From positions 62,001-126,000 of the forward strand of contig DAIMDW010000010.1 of assembly GCA_036725605.1 (NCBI GenBank): a DNA stretch of 64,000 nt, in the 5' to 3' direction. The notes under the pieces are model-generated. The model was given only the letters and a program-made list of their open reading frames with translations, ran no database searches and was not told where the DNA came from. The stretch comes from CALBTQ01 sp036725605 (GTDB lineage: Bacteria; Lernaellota; Lernaellaia; Lernaellales; Lernaellaceae). Shown piece after piece: positions 25,242 to 35,020 of the stretch. Within the stretch, counting starts at the first letter, position 1. Each line of letters opens with the position of its first letter. Both the position numbers and the translations under genes were made by a program.

Positions 25242-27374
25242 TTGAAGGACATCTTTTCTGACGAGACCCTCGACCGCTTGGACGGCGCCATCGAACAATC
25301 GATGTCGGCGCGGACCTTCGTGGTCGGAGATATGATCGGCGGCCGTTTCAAAGTCGAGCGGGTTGTGGGACGCGGCAACTTCGGCTTTGTCTACCGCGCG
25401 CTGGATACGCAGTCGGGCAAGAAGCGCGCCATCAAAACGTTTTACGAACGACTGACGAGCCGTCCCGGCGCCGCCGTCGCCCTGCGCGCCCTGGGCGATC
25501 GCCTGCGCGACGTGGTGCATCCCAACCTGGTGCGCGTGTTTGAAACGGGCGCCGACGGCAACCTGGTTTATTTCGTGGAAGAGTTCGTCAGCGCGCTGAC
25601 GTTGGACAAGCTGGTCGAGGCCGTGCGCAAGCACGCACCGGAAAAGGGGTTCCCCGAAGAGCAAATGTCCGAGGTGGTGCACCAAGTGTGCGCCGGGCTG
25701 GAACAACTCGGCGATCTGCCGCACATGGGTTTGACGCCGCAAAATATTTTCATGAGCAAGGCCGGCGTCAAACTGTCGGACATCGGCGTGGCCAGTTGGC
25801 TGCGCGAGGTGATGACGGCCAACGATTTCCAGGTAATGTCCGGGCGCACGTTCCTGGCGCCGGAATTCGTGCGCGACGGCGTGCGCAACGGCGCCGCCGA
25901 CGTCTACAGCCTGGGCAAGCTGCTTGAATATCTGCTGACGCTGGAAGTGCCCGCCGTCGGGCGCGTCGGCGGACCGATCAAAGGCGAGCACGCCGCCGGG
26001 TTGCTCGACCTGGTGCGCAACGCCTGCGACGAGGATCCGGAACAGCGCCTGCCCAATCCGGGCGTTTTCCTGGGCGCCTACGAAGCGGCGCGCGCGGCCC
26101 GGCCCGTCGCCCCGGTCGTCGAAGAGGAAGCCGTCCGGCCGGAAGAAGCCGCCGAGGATCGTCTGGCCGAAGCGGCGGAACTGGCGCTGTCGGCCGTGAG
26201 CGAAGCGGTCACCAGCGATCATCGCGAGCGCGAGGCGCTGGAGGAAGTCGCCGCGGTCGTCGAGCGGGAAACCGTCGAGCGCGAAACCGTCGTGAGCGAA
26301 GAGGAGCCCGCGGCCGTCGAGCCGCCGGACGAGCATTTCGCGGCGGAAGAGGAATTTTTCGGCGAGGCGCTCAGCCAGGGCGAAGCCGCGCGCGAAGCCC
26401 CCGGCGAACTGCCGGCCATCGAGGAAGAGCTGCCGCCGATCGGCGATTACGAAGCGCCGACCCGCGCCGCGGAAATGCCGCCGGTGTTGACGGCCAAAGC
26501 GCCGGCGAAAAGCCGCGCCTGGCTGGGATGGCTCGCGGCGGCCGTCGTCGCGGTGCTGGTCGTGGTCGGCGTGATGAACAAAGATCGTCTGCTGCCCCAG
26601 CCGACCGAGCCCACGCCGGTGGTCGATCAGGACACCTTCGATCTGGAAGGCATTACTTACCGTCCCGAACCGGGCGGCCCGACCTACGATGAGATGATGG
26701 AAGCGCTGTTGCTGCAGGCCAGCACCTACGTGAGCCAGAATCGCATCACCGATCCGCCGGAGGAAAGCGCCTTCGGTCTGTACAGCTTCATTTTGGATAT
26801 CGATCCGAAAAACGCCAAGGCGCAGGAAGGCCTCACGTCGATCGAAAACCGCTACCTGACGCTCGGTCGCGCGTTCATGAATTCGAAAAATTATCCGCGC
26901 GCGCAGTGGGCGTTCCGCAAGGTGCTGTTCGTCAACAAGAAGAACGACGAGGCCACGCGTGAGCTGACCAAGCTGGCTTCGCTGGTCAAGGCGCCGCCGG
27001 AAGCGACGCCCAAGCCCGGCGAAAAACCGGGACCGACGCCCACGCCCGCGCCCGGCGTGCCGCAGCCGACGCCGGAAGTCGTGGCGACCGGCCCGCTGCC
27101 GCAGCTCACGGCCGATCACATCCGCAAGACGATCGCCAATTCGATGGGCCGCGTGAAATTCTGCTTCGCGAAAAATCCGGACGCCTCCGGCGTGGTCAAA
27201 GTGAAGTTCGTCATCGCCCCGGCGGGCAACGTGGCCAGCGCGGCGATCGCCAGTTCCACGTTGGGCAATGCGGAGATTGAACAATGCCTCTTGCGCCGCG
27301 TGATGCTCATGCGCTTCCCGGCTTTCGAAGGTTCGTCGAAAACCGTCACTTTCCCCTTCAACATAAGCAAGTGA
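25242..27374 (+). CDS. Ser/Thr kinase-like protein (probable pseudokinase) with AgmX/TonB-type C-terminal domain
   Basis: About 710 residues from a TTG at 25242, with AAAGGA nine bases upstream. Residues 35-280 have a protein-kinase fold: glycine loop VVGRGNFGFVYRA, AIK lysine K65, DIG in place of DFG (180-182), LAPEF. The catalytic loop reads HMGLTPQNI instead of HRDLKPxNI, so the catalytic Asp (position 163 is Gly) and Lys are missing and phosphotransfer is unlikely. An acidic linker, one transmembrane helix (about 426-445), TPR-like helices and a C-terminal domain (about 620-710) of the AgmX/TonB type follow. It overlaps the next gene by 4 bases. Confidence 0.85.
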   Translation: MKDIFSDETLDRLDGAIEQSMSARTFVVGDMIGGRFKVERVVGRGNFGFVYRALDTQSGKKRAIKTFYERLTSRPGAAVALRALGDRLRDVVHPNLVRVFETGADGNLVYFVEEFVSALTLDKLVEAVRKHAPEKGFPEEQMSEVVHQVCAGLEQLGDLPHMGLTPQNIFMSKAGVKLSDIGVASWLREVMTANDFQVMSGRTFLAPEFVRDGVRNGAADVYSLGKLLEYLLTLEVPAVGRVGGPIKGEHAAGLLDLVRNACDEDPEQRLPNPGVFLGAYEAARAARPVAPVVEEEAVRPEEAAEDRLAEAAELALSAVSEAVTSDHREREALEEVAAVVERETVERETVVSEEEPAAVEPPDEHFAAEEEFFGEALSQGEAAREAPGELPAIEEELPPIGDYEAPTRAAEMPPVLTAKAPAKSRAWLGWLAAAVVAVLVVVGVMNKDRLLPQPTEPTPVVDQDTFDLEGITYRPEPGGPTYDEMMEALLLQASTYVSQNRITDPPEESAFGLYSFILDIDPKNAKAQEGLTSIENRYLTLGRAFMNSKNYPRAQWAFRKVLFVNKKNDEATRELTKLASLVKAPPEATPKPGEKPGPTPTPAPGVPQPTPEVVATGPLPQLTADHIRKTIANSMGRVKFCFAKNPDASGVVKVKFVIAPAGNVASAAIASSTLGNAEIEQCLLRRVMLMRFPAFEGSSKTVTFPFNISK

Positions 27375-28444
27375 CGCGTTTGACGATTCGACGCCTGCTG
27401 CCGGTCGCGCTCCTGTTGGCGCTGCTGACGGGGTGCGCGTCGTTTCGCGCGAGCGGCGGCAACACGTCGATCGAACTGCCGCCGGTGACCATCGTCGGCG
27501 ATCCCACCGGACGCCACAGCGACATTTACGACGCCTATGATTTATTCGAACGCGGCGACAAGGCCTTCGTCGTCGCCGATTGGCCGTTGGCCGAAAAGAT
27601 CTATCGCCTGCTGCTGGACAAATACCCCGACAGCGACGTGGCGCCGTTGGCGCGTTACAACCTGGGGCTCGTGTACGAGCGCACCCAGCGCTGGACCGAC
27701 GCGCTGCGCGTCTACGAGGGCTTCGGCGACGACCTGGGCAAGGACATTCGGCTGGAAGAGGTGCGCATGCGCAAAGCCGTGTGCCTGGCGCGTTTGGCGC
27801 GACACCGGGAAGCGCAACAGCAGCTCGAAGCGATTCTGCATCAGTTCGGCGTGCCGCCGCTGGAATTCAACGAGGCGCGCGCGCGCCTGGGCATCGCCTA
27901 TTATCACGACGGCGACGAGATCCTCGCCGAGCATCATCTGCGCGCGGCGCTGGAAATCTACGAGCGCAACGCCGAGCGCGGGGTGGTGCATGCGCGGGCC
28001 GCCTACGCCGAGGGTTATTTCGTGCTGGGCGAAATCCATTTCGCGCGCTTCCGCGGGATCGAGTTGAGCGGCAACGAGGAATCGATGGCGCGCGACCTGG
28101 GCGAAAAGGCCGACGCGTTCGTCGCGGCGCGCAACTGCTACACGCTGGCGATCCGCACCTACGAGCCCGAGTGGGTGGTCGCTTCGCTGTTTCGCATCGG
28201 CCTGGGCTACGAGCTGTTTTACGAAGCGGTTTTGGCCACGCCGATTCCCGAAGGTTTGACCGCCGCCGAACAAACGGAGTATCGTCGAAAACTGCGGGAA
28301 AAATTACAGCCGGTGCTCAAAAAGGCGCTGCAGGCTTACCGGCGCAACCTGGAGCTGGCCGGCGATATGAAAGTCGATTCCGAGTATGTTCGGGAAACGA
28401 GGGAGCGATATGCAACGCTCAGCAAAAACGCGCAACAACCTTAG
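27371..28444 (+). CDS. TPR lipoprotein
   Basis: 357 residues with a GTG start overlapping the previous stop codon (GTGA), so translation is coupled. Signal peptide ending LLTGC. The rest is helical, with tetratricopeptide-like repeats (PLARYNLGLVYERTQRWTDA, EVRMRKAVCLARLARHREAQ, FNEARARLGIAYYHDGDEIL). Similar in design to BamD/YbgF-type periplasmic TPR proteins, but I would not call it BamD. Likely a protein-protein adaptor for the upstream membrane pseudokinase. Confidence 0.8.
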   Translation: MTRLTIRRLLPVALLLALLTGCASFRASGGNTSIELPPVTIVGDPTGRHSDIYDAYDLFERGDKAFVVADWPLAEKIYRLLLDKYPDSDVAPLARYNLGLVYERTQRWTDALRVYEGFGDDLGKDIRLEEVRMRKAVCLARLARHREAQQQLEAILHQFGVPPLEFNEARARLGIAYYHDGDEILAEHHLRAALEIYERNAERGVVHARAAYAEGYFVLGEIHFARFRGIELSGNEESMARDLGEKADAFVAARNCYTLAIRTYEPEWVVASLFRIGLGYELFYEAVLATPIPEGLTAAEQTEYRRKLREKLQPVLKKALQAYRRNLELAGDMKVDSEYVRETRERYATLSKNAQQP

Positions 28445-29210
28445 GGGATGGCTCGCCACGCTGTCGGCGGCCGTGTTGACGCTCGTGGTCGTCGCCGTCG
28501 CCGGCGCGCAAGCCACGGTCGATTTCGCCGGGGAAAACCTCGAGTACGAATTCGGCTGGTCGGGCATCAGCGCGGCGACCGCGGAAATCCGCGTGCTGGC
28601 GGTTACCGAAGGCGGCGAGCCCTGCTACAAGGTGCAGGTCCGCATCAAGGGCAAACCGAAGCTCGACTGGATCTGGAAGGTGCGCGACGAAATCGAGGTC
28701 GTCACCACCGTCGCCGATTTGCGTTGCCAACGGTATCTGTTCAAGCAGCGCGAAAGTTCGTTCCACCTGGACACGGAAATCCGGCACGACAAGGCGCAGG
28801 GCCTGCTGCTGGGCTCGCGCACGCGTTTCCGCCAGGGCGAAGCGCAGCCGCTCAAGCCCAACCACGCGCCCGACGATCATTACGATCCGCTCAGCGCGTT
28901 GATTTTCGCCCGACGCGCGCCGCTGTCGCTGGGCAAGACCTACAAACTCAAGGCCTTCGACGGCAAACGCCGGCACGACCTGACCTACACGGTGATGGGC
29001 GAAGAGCACATCAAGATCGGCCTGGGTGAGTTCGACGCCTGGAAGATCTGGCCGCGCATCGAGCGCTCGTCGGGCAAGGACGCCGAATCGAAAGTCAACA
29101 AGGTGCGCAAGGCGACGCTGTGGATCGACAAGCAGCCGCCGCACCATGTGTTGAAGGTTGAAACCGAAGCGTTCGTCGGTTCGATCTACGCCGAGTTGAT
29201 CAAGAAGTAA
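28410..29210 (+). CDS. DUF3108-family periplasmic protein
   Basis: 266 residues from the ATG at 28410, with GGGAG upstream. It overlaps the end of the TPR gene by 35 bases in another frame. Signal peptide, then a beta-rich domain with the DUF3108 hallmarks: GENLEYEFGWSGISAATAEI near the N-terminus, KVRDEIEVV, YDPLSALIFARR and a final segment with a KATLWIDK motif. The family is of unknown function, usually found in the envelope of didermic bacteria. Third gene of the pseudokinase-TPR operon. Confidence 0.85.
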   Translation: MQRSAKTRNNLRGWLATLSAAVLTLVVVAVAGAQATVDFAGENLEYEFGWSGISAATAEIRVLAVTEGGEPCYKVQVRIKGKPKLDWIWKVRDEIEVVTTVADLRCQRYLFKQRESSFHLDTEIRHDKAQGLLLGSRTRFRQGEAQPLKPNHAPDDHYDPLSALIFARRAPLSLGKTYKLKAFDGKRRHDLTYTVMGEEHIKIGLGEFDAWKIWPRIERSSGKDAESKVNKVRKATLWIDKQPPHHVLKVETEAFVGSIYAELIKK

Positions 29211-29823
29211 GGCCCGCGCCCCGCCGCCACGCAAACAGCAGAACCATCGCCAGCCAATACGAAAAGAAAAGCTGCAACGCCAGAAAAGGCACGGGCAGCG
29301 TCAGGTCGGAGACCATCGCCAGCGCCGGCGCGAAGCAAAACAGGCGCGCCCAACGGTCGCCGCGCACGGCCCGCACGATCTCCGCGATAATCAATCCCGT
29401 CAGCAGCGCCACCAGCGCCAGCGTCAACGCACAGCCGTAGGGCGGCACGCTGTGGATGTCGAACGCCTGCTTGCCCGCCGCGCCGTACCACCAGGACGGT
29501 GTGGCGAAATGGAAAATCGACTGCCCGTATTGGCTCTCCTCGCACAGCCACACGAACAGGAAGATCGTCCAGAGCAGCCGCCGCACGAAGGTCGGCCGGC
29601 GCCACACGCGACGCAATAGCGCCAGCGAGGCGAAAAAACTCACCGCGACGAACAGCAGGTTGATTGTTTCGGCGAAGCCCTCTTCGGGCATGATCCACTG
29701 TTGATAGGCTTCCGCTTCGCGCGGGCCGAGGATATGCAAGACGACGACCAGGGCGATTGCGCCGCACACGACCAGCGCGTAATAAACGATCGCGCGCCGA
29801 TCCGTCAGCGGCCGGTCGCTCAT
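29200..29823 (-). CDS. Membrane protein with EESQ motif, copy 1
   Basis: 207 residues with about five transmembrane helices. Core motif LCEESQYGQSIFHFATPSWW, then FDIHSVPPYGCAL. Tandem paralogue of the gene at 29820-30464, whose end it overlaps by 4 bases (ATGA), so the two are translated together. The 3' end overlaps the DUF3108 gene by 11 bases on the other strand. Clustered Glu, Gln and His residues near the membrane could be catalytic, but no family is recognised. Confidence 0.7.
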   Translation of the reverse strand: MSDRPLTDRRAIVYYALVVCGAIALVVVLHILGPREAEAYQQWIMPEEGFAETINLLFVAVSFFASLALLRRVWRRPTFVRRLLWTIFLFVWLCEESQYGQSIFHFATPSWWYGAAGKQAFDIHSVPPYGCALTLALVALLTGLIIAEIVRAVRGDRWARLFCFAPALAMVSDLTLPVPFLALQLFFSYWLAMVLLFAWRRGAGLTS

Positions 29824-30464
29824 GGCGTGGGCTCGGCGAGGTGCGGTTGTGGTTCACGCTGCCAGGCCTCCAACGCGAAGTAGGCGGCCAGCACGAAGGA
29901 GATGAACAGTTGCCAGAGATAGTCGCGATCGGGCAGGAACGAGCCGGACAGCACGACCAGAAACGGGCCGACGCAAAACAGCCGCGACCATTTGTCGCCG
30001 CGCCAGGCGCGGATGAAACCGGTGAGAAACGCGATGCCGGTCGCCAGCGTCATGCCCACTGAAAGAATACAGCCGTAGTTGACGACGGTGTGCAGATCGA
30101 AGGCGTTCTTGCCCGACATGCCCTCCCACCACCAGGGCGTGGCGAACTGGAAAATCGACTGCCCCCATTGGCTCTCCTCGCCGAACCAGATGAAAAAATA
30201 GAGCAGCCAGAGAATGCGCCGGACGAAGGTTTTACGCCGCCAGAATTTTTTCAGCAGGTAAATCGCCAGGAAGAAATTCAAGGCGACGAACTCCAGGTTC
30301 AACGTTTCGCAGAAGCCGTCTTCCGGGCTCGCCCAATCGAGGAAGGCCGTGTTGTCGCTGGGAGCCTGCGCCCGAATCGAAACGATCAGCGCCGCGTAAA
30401 CGCCGAGTACGACGGCGAAATAGAGATAGGTTTTCCAGTTGAAGCGCGGCGCGTCTTGGTTCAT
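29820..30464 (-). CDS. Membrane protein with EESQ motif, copy 2
   Basis: 214 residues, five transmembrane helices. It shares with the downstream gene the order ExGFxETLNLxFVA, RRxLW, WFGEESQWGQSIFQFATPWW, NAFDLHTVVNYGC and RGDKWSRLFC. The conserved residues are concentrated at the same places in both copies, which points to a real active or binding site rather than general hydrophobicity. First gene of the pair. Unknown family. Confidence 0.7.
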   Translation of the reverse strand: MNQDAPRFNWKTYLYFAVVLGVYAALIVSIRAQAPSDNTAFLDWASPEDGFCETLNLEFVALNFFLAIYLLKKFWRRKTFVRRILWLLYFFIWFGEESQWGQSIFQFATPWWWEGMSGKNAFDLHTVVNYGCILSVGMTLATGIAFLTGFIRAWRGDKWSRLFCVGPFLVVLSGSFLPDRDYLWQLFISFVLAAYFALEAWQREPQPHLAEPTP

Positions 30465-30495
30465 GTGGTGGGCGTATCACCAAAATATCCAAGAG

Positions 30496-31305
30496 TCAAT
30501 CAAGTGATTTGTCTTTCAGCCAGGGAAGCGAGGAAAAGTGTGACTTGAGCAAAAACGGCAAATACGCCAGGCACAGGCCGGAAATAATATATTGCGGGGT
30601 CGACATTGTTTCCGAGGTAACGACGGGCGAAAGAGAGAGAATCAAAATAATTACACAGCACGCGATGTTCGCCAGGATGCCATAGGGCCGTTGACTGGTT
30701 GGCAAAATATGCTTTTTGACAAGGCCGGACGATGCGCCTTTGATCCGCCCGGTGACCTCCCAACCGAGCGAGGCCGGATCGGGGTGGGAAAAAAGGATTT
30801 TAAAAGCTTTGCCGTCCTTTCTTTCCAACGCCTCGTCTCCTTGAATATTAAAAACAATTCTTGGAAATCCTTTTTCGTCCTTCATCTTTATCGGCTTGAT
30901 ATGCAGTTCCGGCCTGCTGGTGGTCAGTTCTTTTACTGCGAGAATCTCAACTTTTTCGGTGGCCGTCTGCGGATGGATCGGCGTCAGGGTTATCGGTTTT
31001 TCCTGCGAAATGTCTTTTGCGTCTATGTATTTATTTCCGGCATTCCAGATGATGAAATTCATCGAATAAATGTTGGTCACTTCTTGTTTCCCGTAAAAAA
31101 TTTTATGAGTTAACTTGTTATCGAGGATTTTTATTAATGATTTCGGCTCGTTGAGTATGTAATAAGGACGCTTTCGCGAAATAGCTTTGATAGTTAATAC
31201 AACGCCAATGATGGTTAATATAAGGCCTAGAATGCCTATTACGGAGTTTATCGATGATGTGTATGTGGAAATCATCTCTACAATATCAGTAATAATCTTT
31301 TCCAT
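30496..31305 (-). CDS. Membrane protein of unknown function
   Basis: 269 residues from the ATG at 31305, which has GGGGA upstream; a TTG 12 bases earlier is less likely. One N-terminal helix (INSVIGILGLILTIIGVVLT), a soluble middle of about 150 residues and two C-terminal helices. The first half is distinctly AT-rich compared with flanking genes, suggesting acquisition or relaxed composition. No domain recognised. Confidence 0.6.
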   Translation of the reverse strand: MEKIITDIVEMISTYTSSINSVIGILGLILTIIGVVLTIKAISRKRPYYILNEPKSLIKILDNKLTHKIFYGKQEVTNIYSMNFIIWNAGNKYIDAKDISQEKPITLTPIHPQTATEKVEILAVKELTTSRPELHIKPIKMKDEKGFPRIVFNIQGDEALERKDGKAFKILFSHPDPASLGWEVTGRIKGASSGLVKKHILPTSQRPYGILANIACCVIILILSLSPVVTSETMSTPQYIISGLCLAYLPFLLKSHFSSLPWLKDKSLD

Positions 31306-31352
31306 AAAATTCCCCAATAAATTTAGAATAAATTAAACTACAGATCAGCTCG

Positions 31353-33173
31353 CTATTCAATATAAAAGCTATCAATGAGCTCCTTGTACTTCTCGTCGAC
31401 GATCCGCCGTTTGACCTTCTGCGTGGCGGTCAGCTCGCCGTGATGTTCGTCGAAGACGTGGTCCATCACCGCAAAGCGTTTGATCGTCTCGAAGCGCGCC
31501 AGTTGCTCGTTCACGCGCTCGACGCTCTGCCGGTACAGCGCGGTTACGGCGGAGTGTTCGACCATCTCCTCGACCGGCTCGGTCGGCACGTCGTTGGCCT
31601 TGGCCCAGCGCACGAGTTCCTCGAAGTTGGGGCAGATCAGCGCGGCGAGGAACTTGCGCGCGTTGCCGATCACCACGACCTTTTCGATCAGCGGATCCAT
31701 GTTGAACAGGTTTTCGATGCGCGTGGGCGCGATGTTCTTGCCGCCGCTGGTGACGATGATTTCTTTCTTGCGGTCGGTGATGAACAGGTAACCGTCGTTG
31801 TCGAGGTGGCCGATGTCGCCGGTGTGCATCCAACCGTCGGACTCGATCGTTTCGGTGGTGTCGCCCGGCTTGTTCCAGTAGCCCTTCATCACCATCGGTC
31901 CGCGCACCATGATCTCGCCGTCGGGAGCGATCTTCACCTCGGCGTTGGGCAGCGCCGGACCGACGCTGCCGAGTTTGTTTTTCCCCGGCCGGTTGACCGT
32001 GACCACCGGGCTGGTTTCGGTCAGACCGAAGCCCTGGTAGATGTCGATGCCCAGGCCCTGGAAGAACGTGACCAGCTCGGCGCTGATCGGTCCGCCGCCG
32101 GCGTAGGCCACGCGGATGTTCTCGAAGCCGGCCTGTTTGCGCACCTTGGACAGCACGCGATCGGCCAGGCGGTGTTTGAGGCGCATTTTCAGCGGCGGCT
32201 CTTTGCCGATGCTTGTGTACCGCTTGAACATCTCGCGCCCGACCGCATGCGCCTTGGCGAACAGCCCCTGCACGAAGGGCGGTTTTTGCGCGAGCGTCGA
32301 GGTGATTTTCAGGAACATTTTTTCGTACAGGCGCGGCACGCTGATAAGCACCGTCGGGCGCACGGCGGCCAGCGAGGCGCGCAGTTCCTCGGGGTCGATG
32401 CCCGAGGCCAGTGCGAGGGTGCCGCCCGCGTCGCCGCTGGCCAGCATGTCGCCGGTCAGGCCGAAGCTGTGACACAACGGAATGTGATTGAGCCACACGT
32501 CGTCGGCGTGATACGCGAAAATCTTGGTCACGACGCGCTGGCTGTCGAAGTTGGCGTTGGTCAGCATCACGCCCTTGGGTTCGCCGGTGGTGCCCGAGGT
32601 GTAAATGAGCACCGCGACGTCGTCGGGCTGTTGCGCGCTCATGCGCGCGTGCAGGGCGTCGAGATCGCGATGGGCCGCGCCGAGCGCGTACAGGTCGTCG
32701 TGACCGATGACCTCGTCGCTCGTTTTTTTGTAGGGATCCATGATGATCATTTTTTCCAGCGCGGGCAGTTGGTCCTTTTTGGCGATCACGCGGTCGCGGA
32801 TCGTCGTGTCGCTGACGAAGGCGAAGCGCGCGCCGCTGTCGGCGAGGATCACCGCCATGTCCTGCGCGGTGAGCGTCGGATAGACGGTGACCACCACGCC
32901 GCCGGCCAGCAGCGTGCCCCAGAAGCCGTCGAGCCAGCGCAGGCGGTTGGGGCCGATCACCGCGACGCGTTCGCCCGGTTGCACGCCCAGCGCGAGCAGG
33001 CCGCAGGCGGCGTCTTCGACCATGCGCAACCGTTCGTTCCAGGTGTAAGGGTGAAACTCGCTCGTCTTGCGTCCGTCTTTCCAGGGGCACAGCAGCGAGA
33101 CGCGTTCGCCGTGCTGGAGACTGCGATTGAGAAAGCTGCCGCACAACAGCCGGTCGGAGATCTGAAAGTCCAT
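31353..33173 (-). CDS. Long-chain acyl-CoA synthetase (AMP-forming)
   Basis: 606 residues from the ATG at 33173 with GGAGG upstream. Adenylate-forming enzyme with LIYTSGTTGEPKGVMLT (P-loop), YQGFGLTETSPVVTVN, GWMHTGDIG and DRKKEIIVTSGGKNIAP. The length and the long helical segment between the two N-terminal subdomains fit FadD/FACL-type synthetases that activate fatty acids to acyl-CoA for lipid synthesis or degradation. It stands next to the membrane-protein cluster, with a separate promoter region. Confidence 0.92.
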   Translation of the reverse strand: MDFQISDRLLCGSFLNRSLQHGERVSLLCPWKDGRKTSEFHPYTWNERLRMVEDAACGLLALGVQPGERVAVIGPNRLRWLDGFWGTLLAGGVVVTVYPTLTAQDMAVILADSGARFAFVSDTTIRDRVIAKKDQLPALEKMIIMDPYKKTSDEVIGHDDLYALGAAHRDLDALHARMSAQQPDDVAVLIYTSGTTGEPKGVMLTNANFDSQRVVTKIFAYHADDVWLNHIPLCHSFGLTGDMLASGDAGGTLALASGIDPEELRASLAAVRPTVLISVPRLYEKMFLKITSTLAQKPPFVQGLFAKAHAVGREMFKRYTSIGKEPPLKMRLKHRLADRVLSKVRKQAGFENIRVAYAGGGPISAELVTFFQGLGIDIYQGFGLTETSPVVTVNRPGKNKLGSVGPALPNAEVKIAPDGEIMVRGPMVMKGYWNKPGDTTETIESDGWMHTGDIGHLDNDGYLFITDRKKEIIVTSGGKNIAPTRIENLFNMDPLIEKVVVIGNARKFLAALICPNFEELVRWAKANDVPTEPVEEMVEHSAVTALYRQSVERVNEQLARFETIKRFAVMDHVFDEHHGELTATQKVKRRIVDEKYKELIDSFYIE

Positions 33174-33277
33174 GCGTGGCCTCCGCAAGCGTTTGATAAT
33201 GCGCGTGGTGGATGTGTCGTGATGCGATGGTTCTTTATATCACAAGAGCGCCGGGCAACGCGAACGACGGGGAATGT

Positions 33278-34057
33278 TCACCCGACCGCCGGCGGCTGCG
33301 TCGGGGCAAAGAAGGACTCAAGCTCTTCTTCGCTTTGACGAATCAGTAAATAGTAATCGATCAGGAAAATGGTCGTAATACAGCTTAAAAAGCCGGAGAC
33401 GCCTTCGCAGATGATGCTCGGGATGGGCTGGATGTTTTGTGCGACAACACTGAATATAATGCTTGGGAGACCGGCAATCGTCATGCCGATACAAAGTTGC
33501 AGTACGCAACCGTTGGTGTATTTCCAGGATTCGCTCAGGGCGTCGATCGGGCTCTCGGTCTCGAGCACTAGAATGATCGGGGCGAGAGTCAAGCGGGTAA
33601 AAAAGTAAACACCGAGCACAATCCAGACGAAAGTGAATGTCAGGAATAAAAATATAGCGTCTTCTAATAAGTACATTCCCAACCATAATATGGCGCCATA
33701 CATTATGAAGGCCACTGCCGTAATGAGGCATAAGCCGATGTAGGAAAGAAAGGATTCCATGGCTTTGGACAACGCGCCGGATATGGTGATGTATTGATTG
33801 TATTCCATTATGTGCCGCCAGATGATGATCATGGCGATTCCACAGAGGATAAGCCAGAGAAAGACGACCAATCCGCCGGGGATCAAAACCAATAGCGACA
33901 GTTCGCCAAACGGCAAGGACAGCAAATAAAACGCTCCGCCGCCGACTGCGGTAAGGATTCCCATAACCAAGACGACTTTCAGATAGTAAACAAAGTGTCT
34001 AAAAAAAAAGCCGACCGAATTTTTAGCCGTACTCATTGCAATATCCCAGGCGATCAT
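33278..34057 (-). CDS. Polytopic membrane protein, cluster member 1
   Basis: About 259 residues from the ATG at 34057 (GGAG seven bases upstream); an ATG 12 bases earlier is possible. Six transmembrane helices, with the pattern ...RHFVYYLKVVLVMG at the start, LTLAPIILVLETESPIDALS in the middle and an LLIRQ tail. The APIILV-E...ALxxSW pattern also occurs in the next genes and resembles the YciC/DUF975 or GPDPase membrane-domain type of proteins. Function unknown. Confidence 0.65.
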   Translation of the reverse strand: MIAWDIAMSTAKNSVGFFFRHFVYYLKVVLVMGILTAVGGGAFYLLSLPFGELSLLVLIPGGLVVFLWLILCGIAMIIIWRHIMEYNQYITISGALSKAMESFLSYIGLCLITAVAFIMYGAILWLGMYLLEDAIFLFLTFTFVWIVLGVYFFTRLTLAPIILVLETESPIDALSESWKYTNGCVLQLCIGMTIAGLPSIIFSVVAQNIQPIPSIICEGVSGFLSCITTIFLIDYYLLIRQSEEELESFFAPTQPPAVG

Positions 34058-34161
34058 GCTTCTCTCCATTCCATATCACGAGTTGCCTTGTCCGATTGTC
34101 CGCCCGGCTGGCACCAGGGGAAACTAGGTGCGATTATTGTTACCTGGATAATCTTAGCGTG

Positions 34162-34971
34162 TCAAACGGGAGGGGCGGAGGATACCGACTCCTGAGCGAG
34201 AAGCGATGAGTGCAATCGTCCCTGTAACCGCAGGTAATAGTGGATTAGAAAAATGAAGGGGAGAAAACCGAAAAACTTCAGGGCGACAAACAGCACGTTG
34301 CTGAACGCAGGGAATAGCGGATCGAGTAACAAGCCGAAAAAACCGACGAACGCCAAAAGAAAATCCACGACGATCAATCCGGCCAGCAATTTGAGCATGC
34401 GTCGCTTGGTGAAGGCCCAGGATTCGCGAATCGCACTTGGAAAATTGCCGCTGTTGATCGTCAACAGCAATGGAGCCAAACAGGTTCGTAAGACGAAAAC
34501 GACGCCGCCGATAATAATGATTGCGTATAATAATATTGTGAGCCCAATGAGCAACAAAGATTGTGTCTTGCCGAGCAGCGGCAGGTAACGCAAAAGCAAG
34601 TAAACAAGGGCGGCAATCATCGCGTAGACGAGGCCGAACAACAACAGAGCGCCCATATTTTTAAAGGCGCGCCAGGCGGTCGGGCGGATCGCCGCATGGC
34701 GGCCGAACTCAAAATATTCCTGCCAGATGATGCTGAAAACGCTGAATCCATAGACCAGATATGCGCCGATAACGCCATATAAGACGATATTCATTATGTG
34801 GCGGGACGATTTCGTCAACGGGTAATTCGGCGTCAATGCACAAATAATCAGGCCGACGGTCATGGGAAGTGCGATGAAGAGCAAAACGTATTTCAGGTAA
34901 TAGACAATGTTTTTGAATAATAAAGAGATGGACGAAACCGCCGAATCGACCGCTTGGCTCCATTCATTCAT
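34162..34971 (-). CDS. Polytopic membrane protein, cluster member 2
   Basis: 269 residues from the ATG at 34971 with GGAGG upstream. Six helices. Shares with its downstream neighbour the IVYYLKYVLLF start and the LAPLLLTINSGNFPSAIRES stretch followed by W-F-T-K. Fairly AT-rich. Function unknown. Confidence 0.65.
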   Translation of the reverse strand: MNEWSQAVDSAVSSISLLFKNIVYYLKYVLLFIALPMTVGLIICALTPNYPLTKSSRHIMNIVLYGVIGAYLVYGFSVFSIIWQEYFEFGRHAAIRPTAWRAFKNMGALLLFGLVYAMIAALVYLLLRYLPLLGKTQSLLLIGLTILLYAIIIIGGVVFVLRTCLAPLLLTINSGNFPSAIRESWAFTKRRMLKLLAGLIVVDFLLAFVGFFGLLLDPLFPAFSNVLFVALKFFGFLPFIFLIHYYLRLQGRLHSSLLAQESVSSAPPV

Positions 34972-35020
34972 GGAGCCTCCGTTCCACAGGGAGCAGAAAG
35001 GTAAAATGTTGCGATTATCA

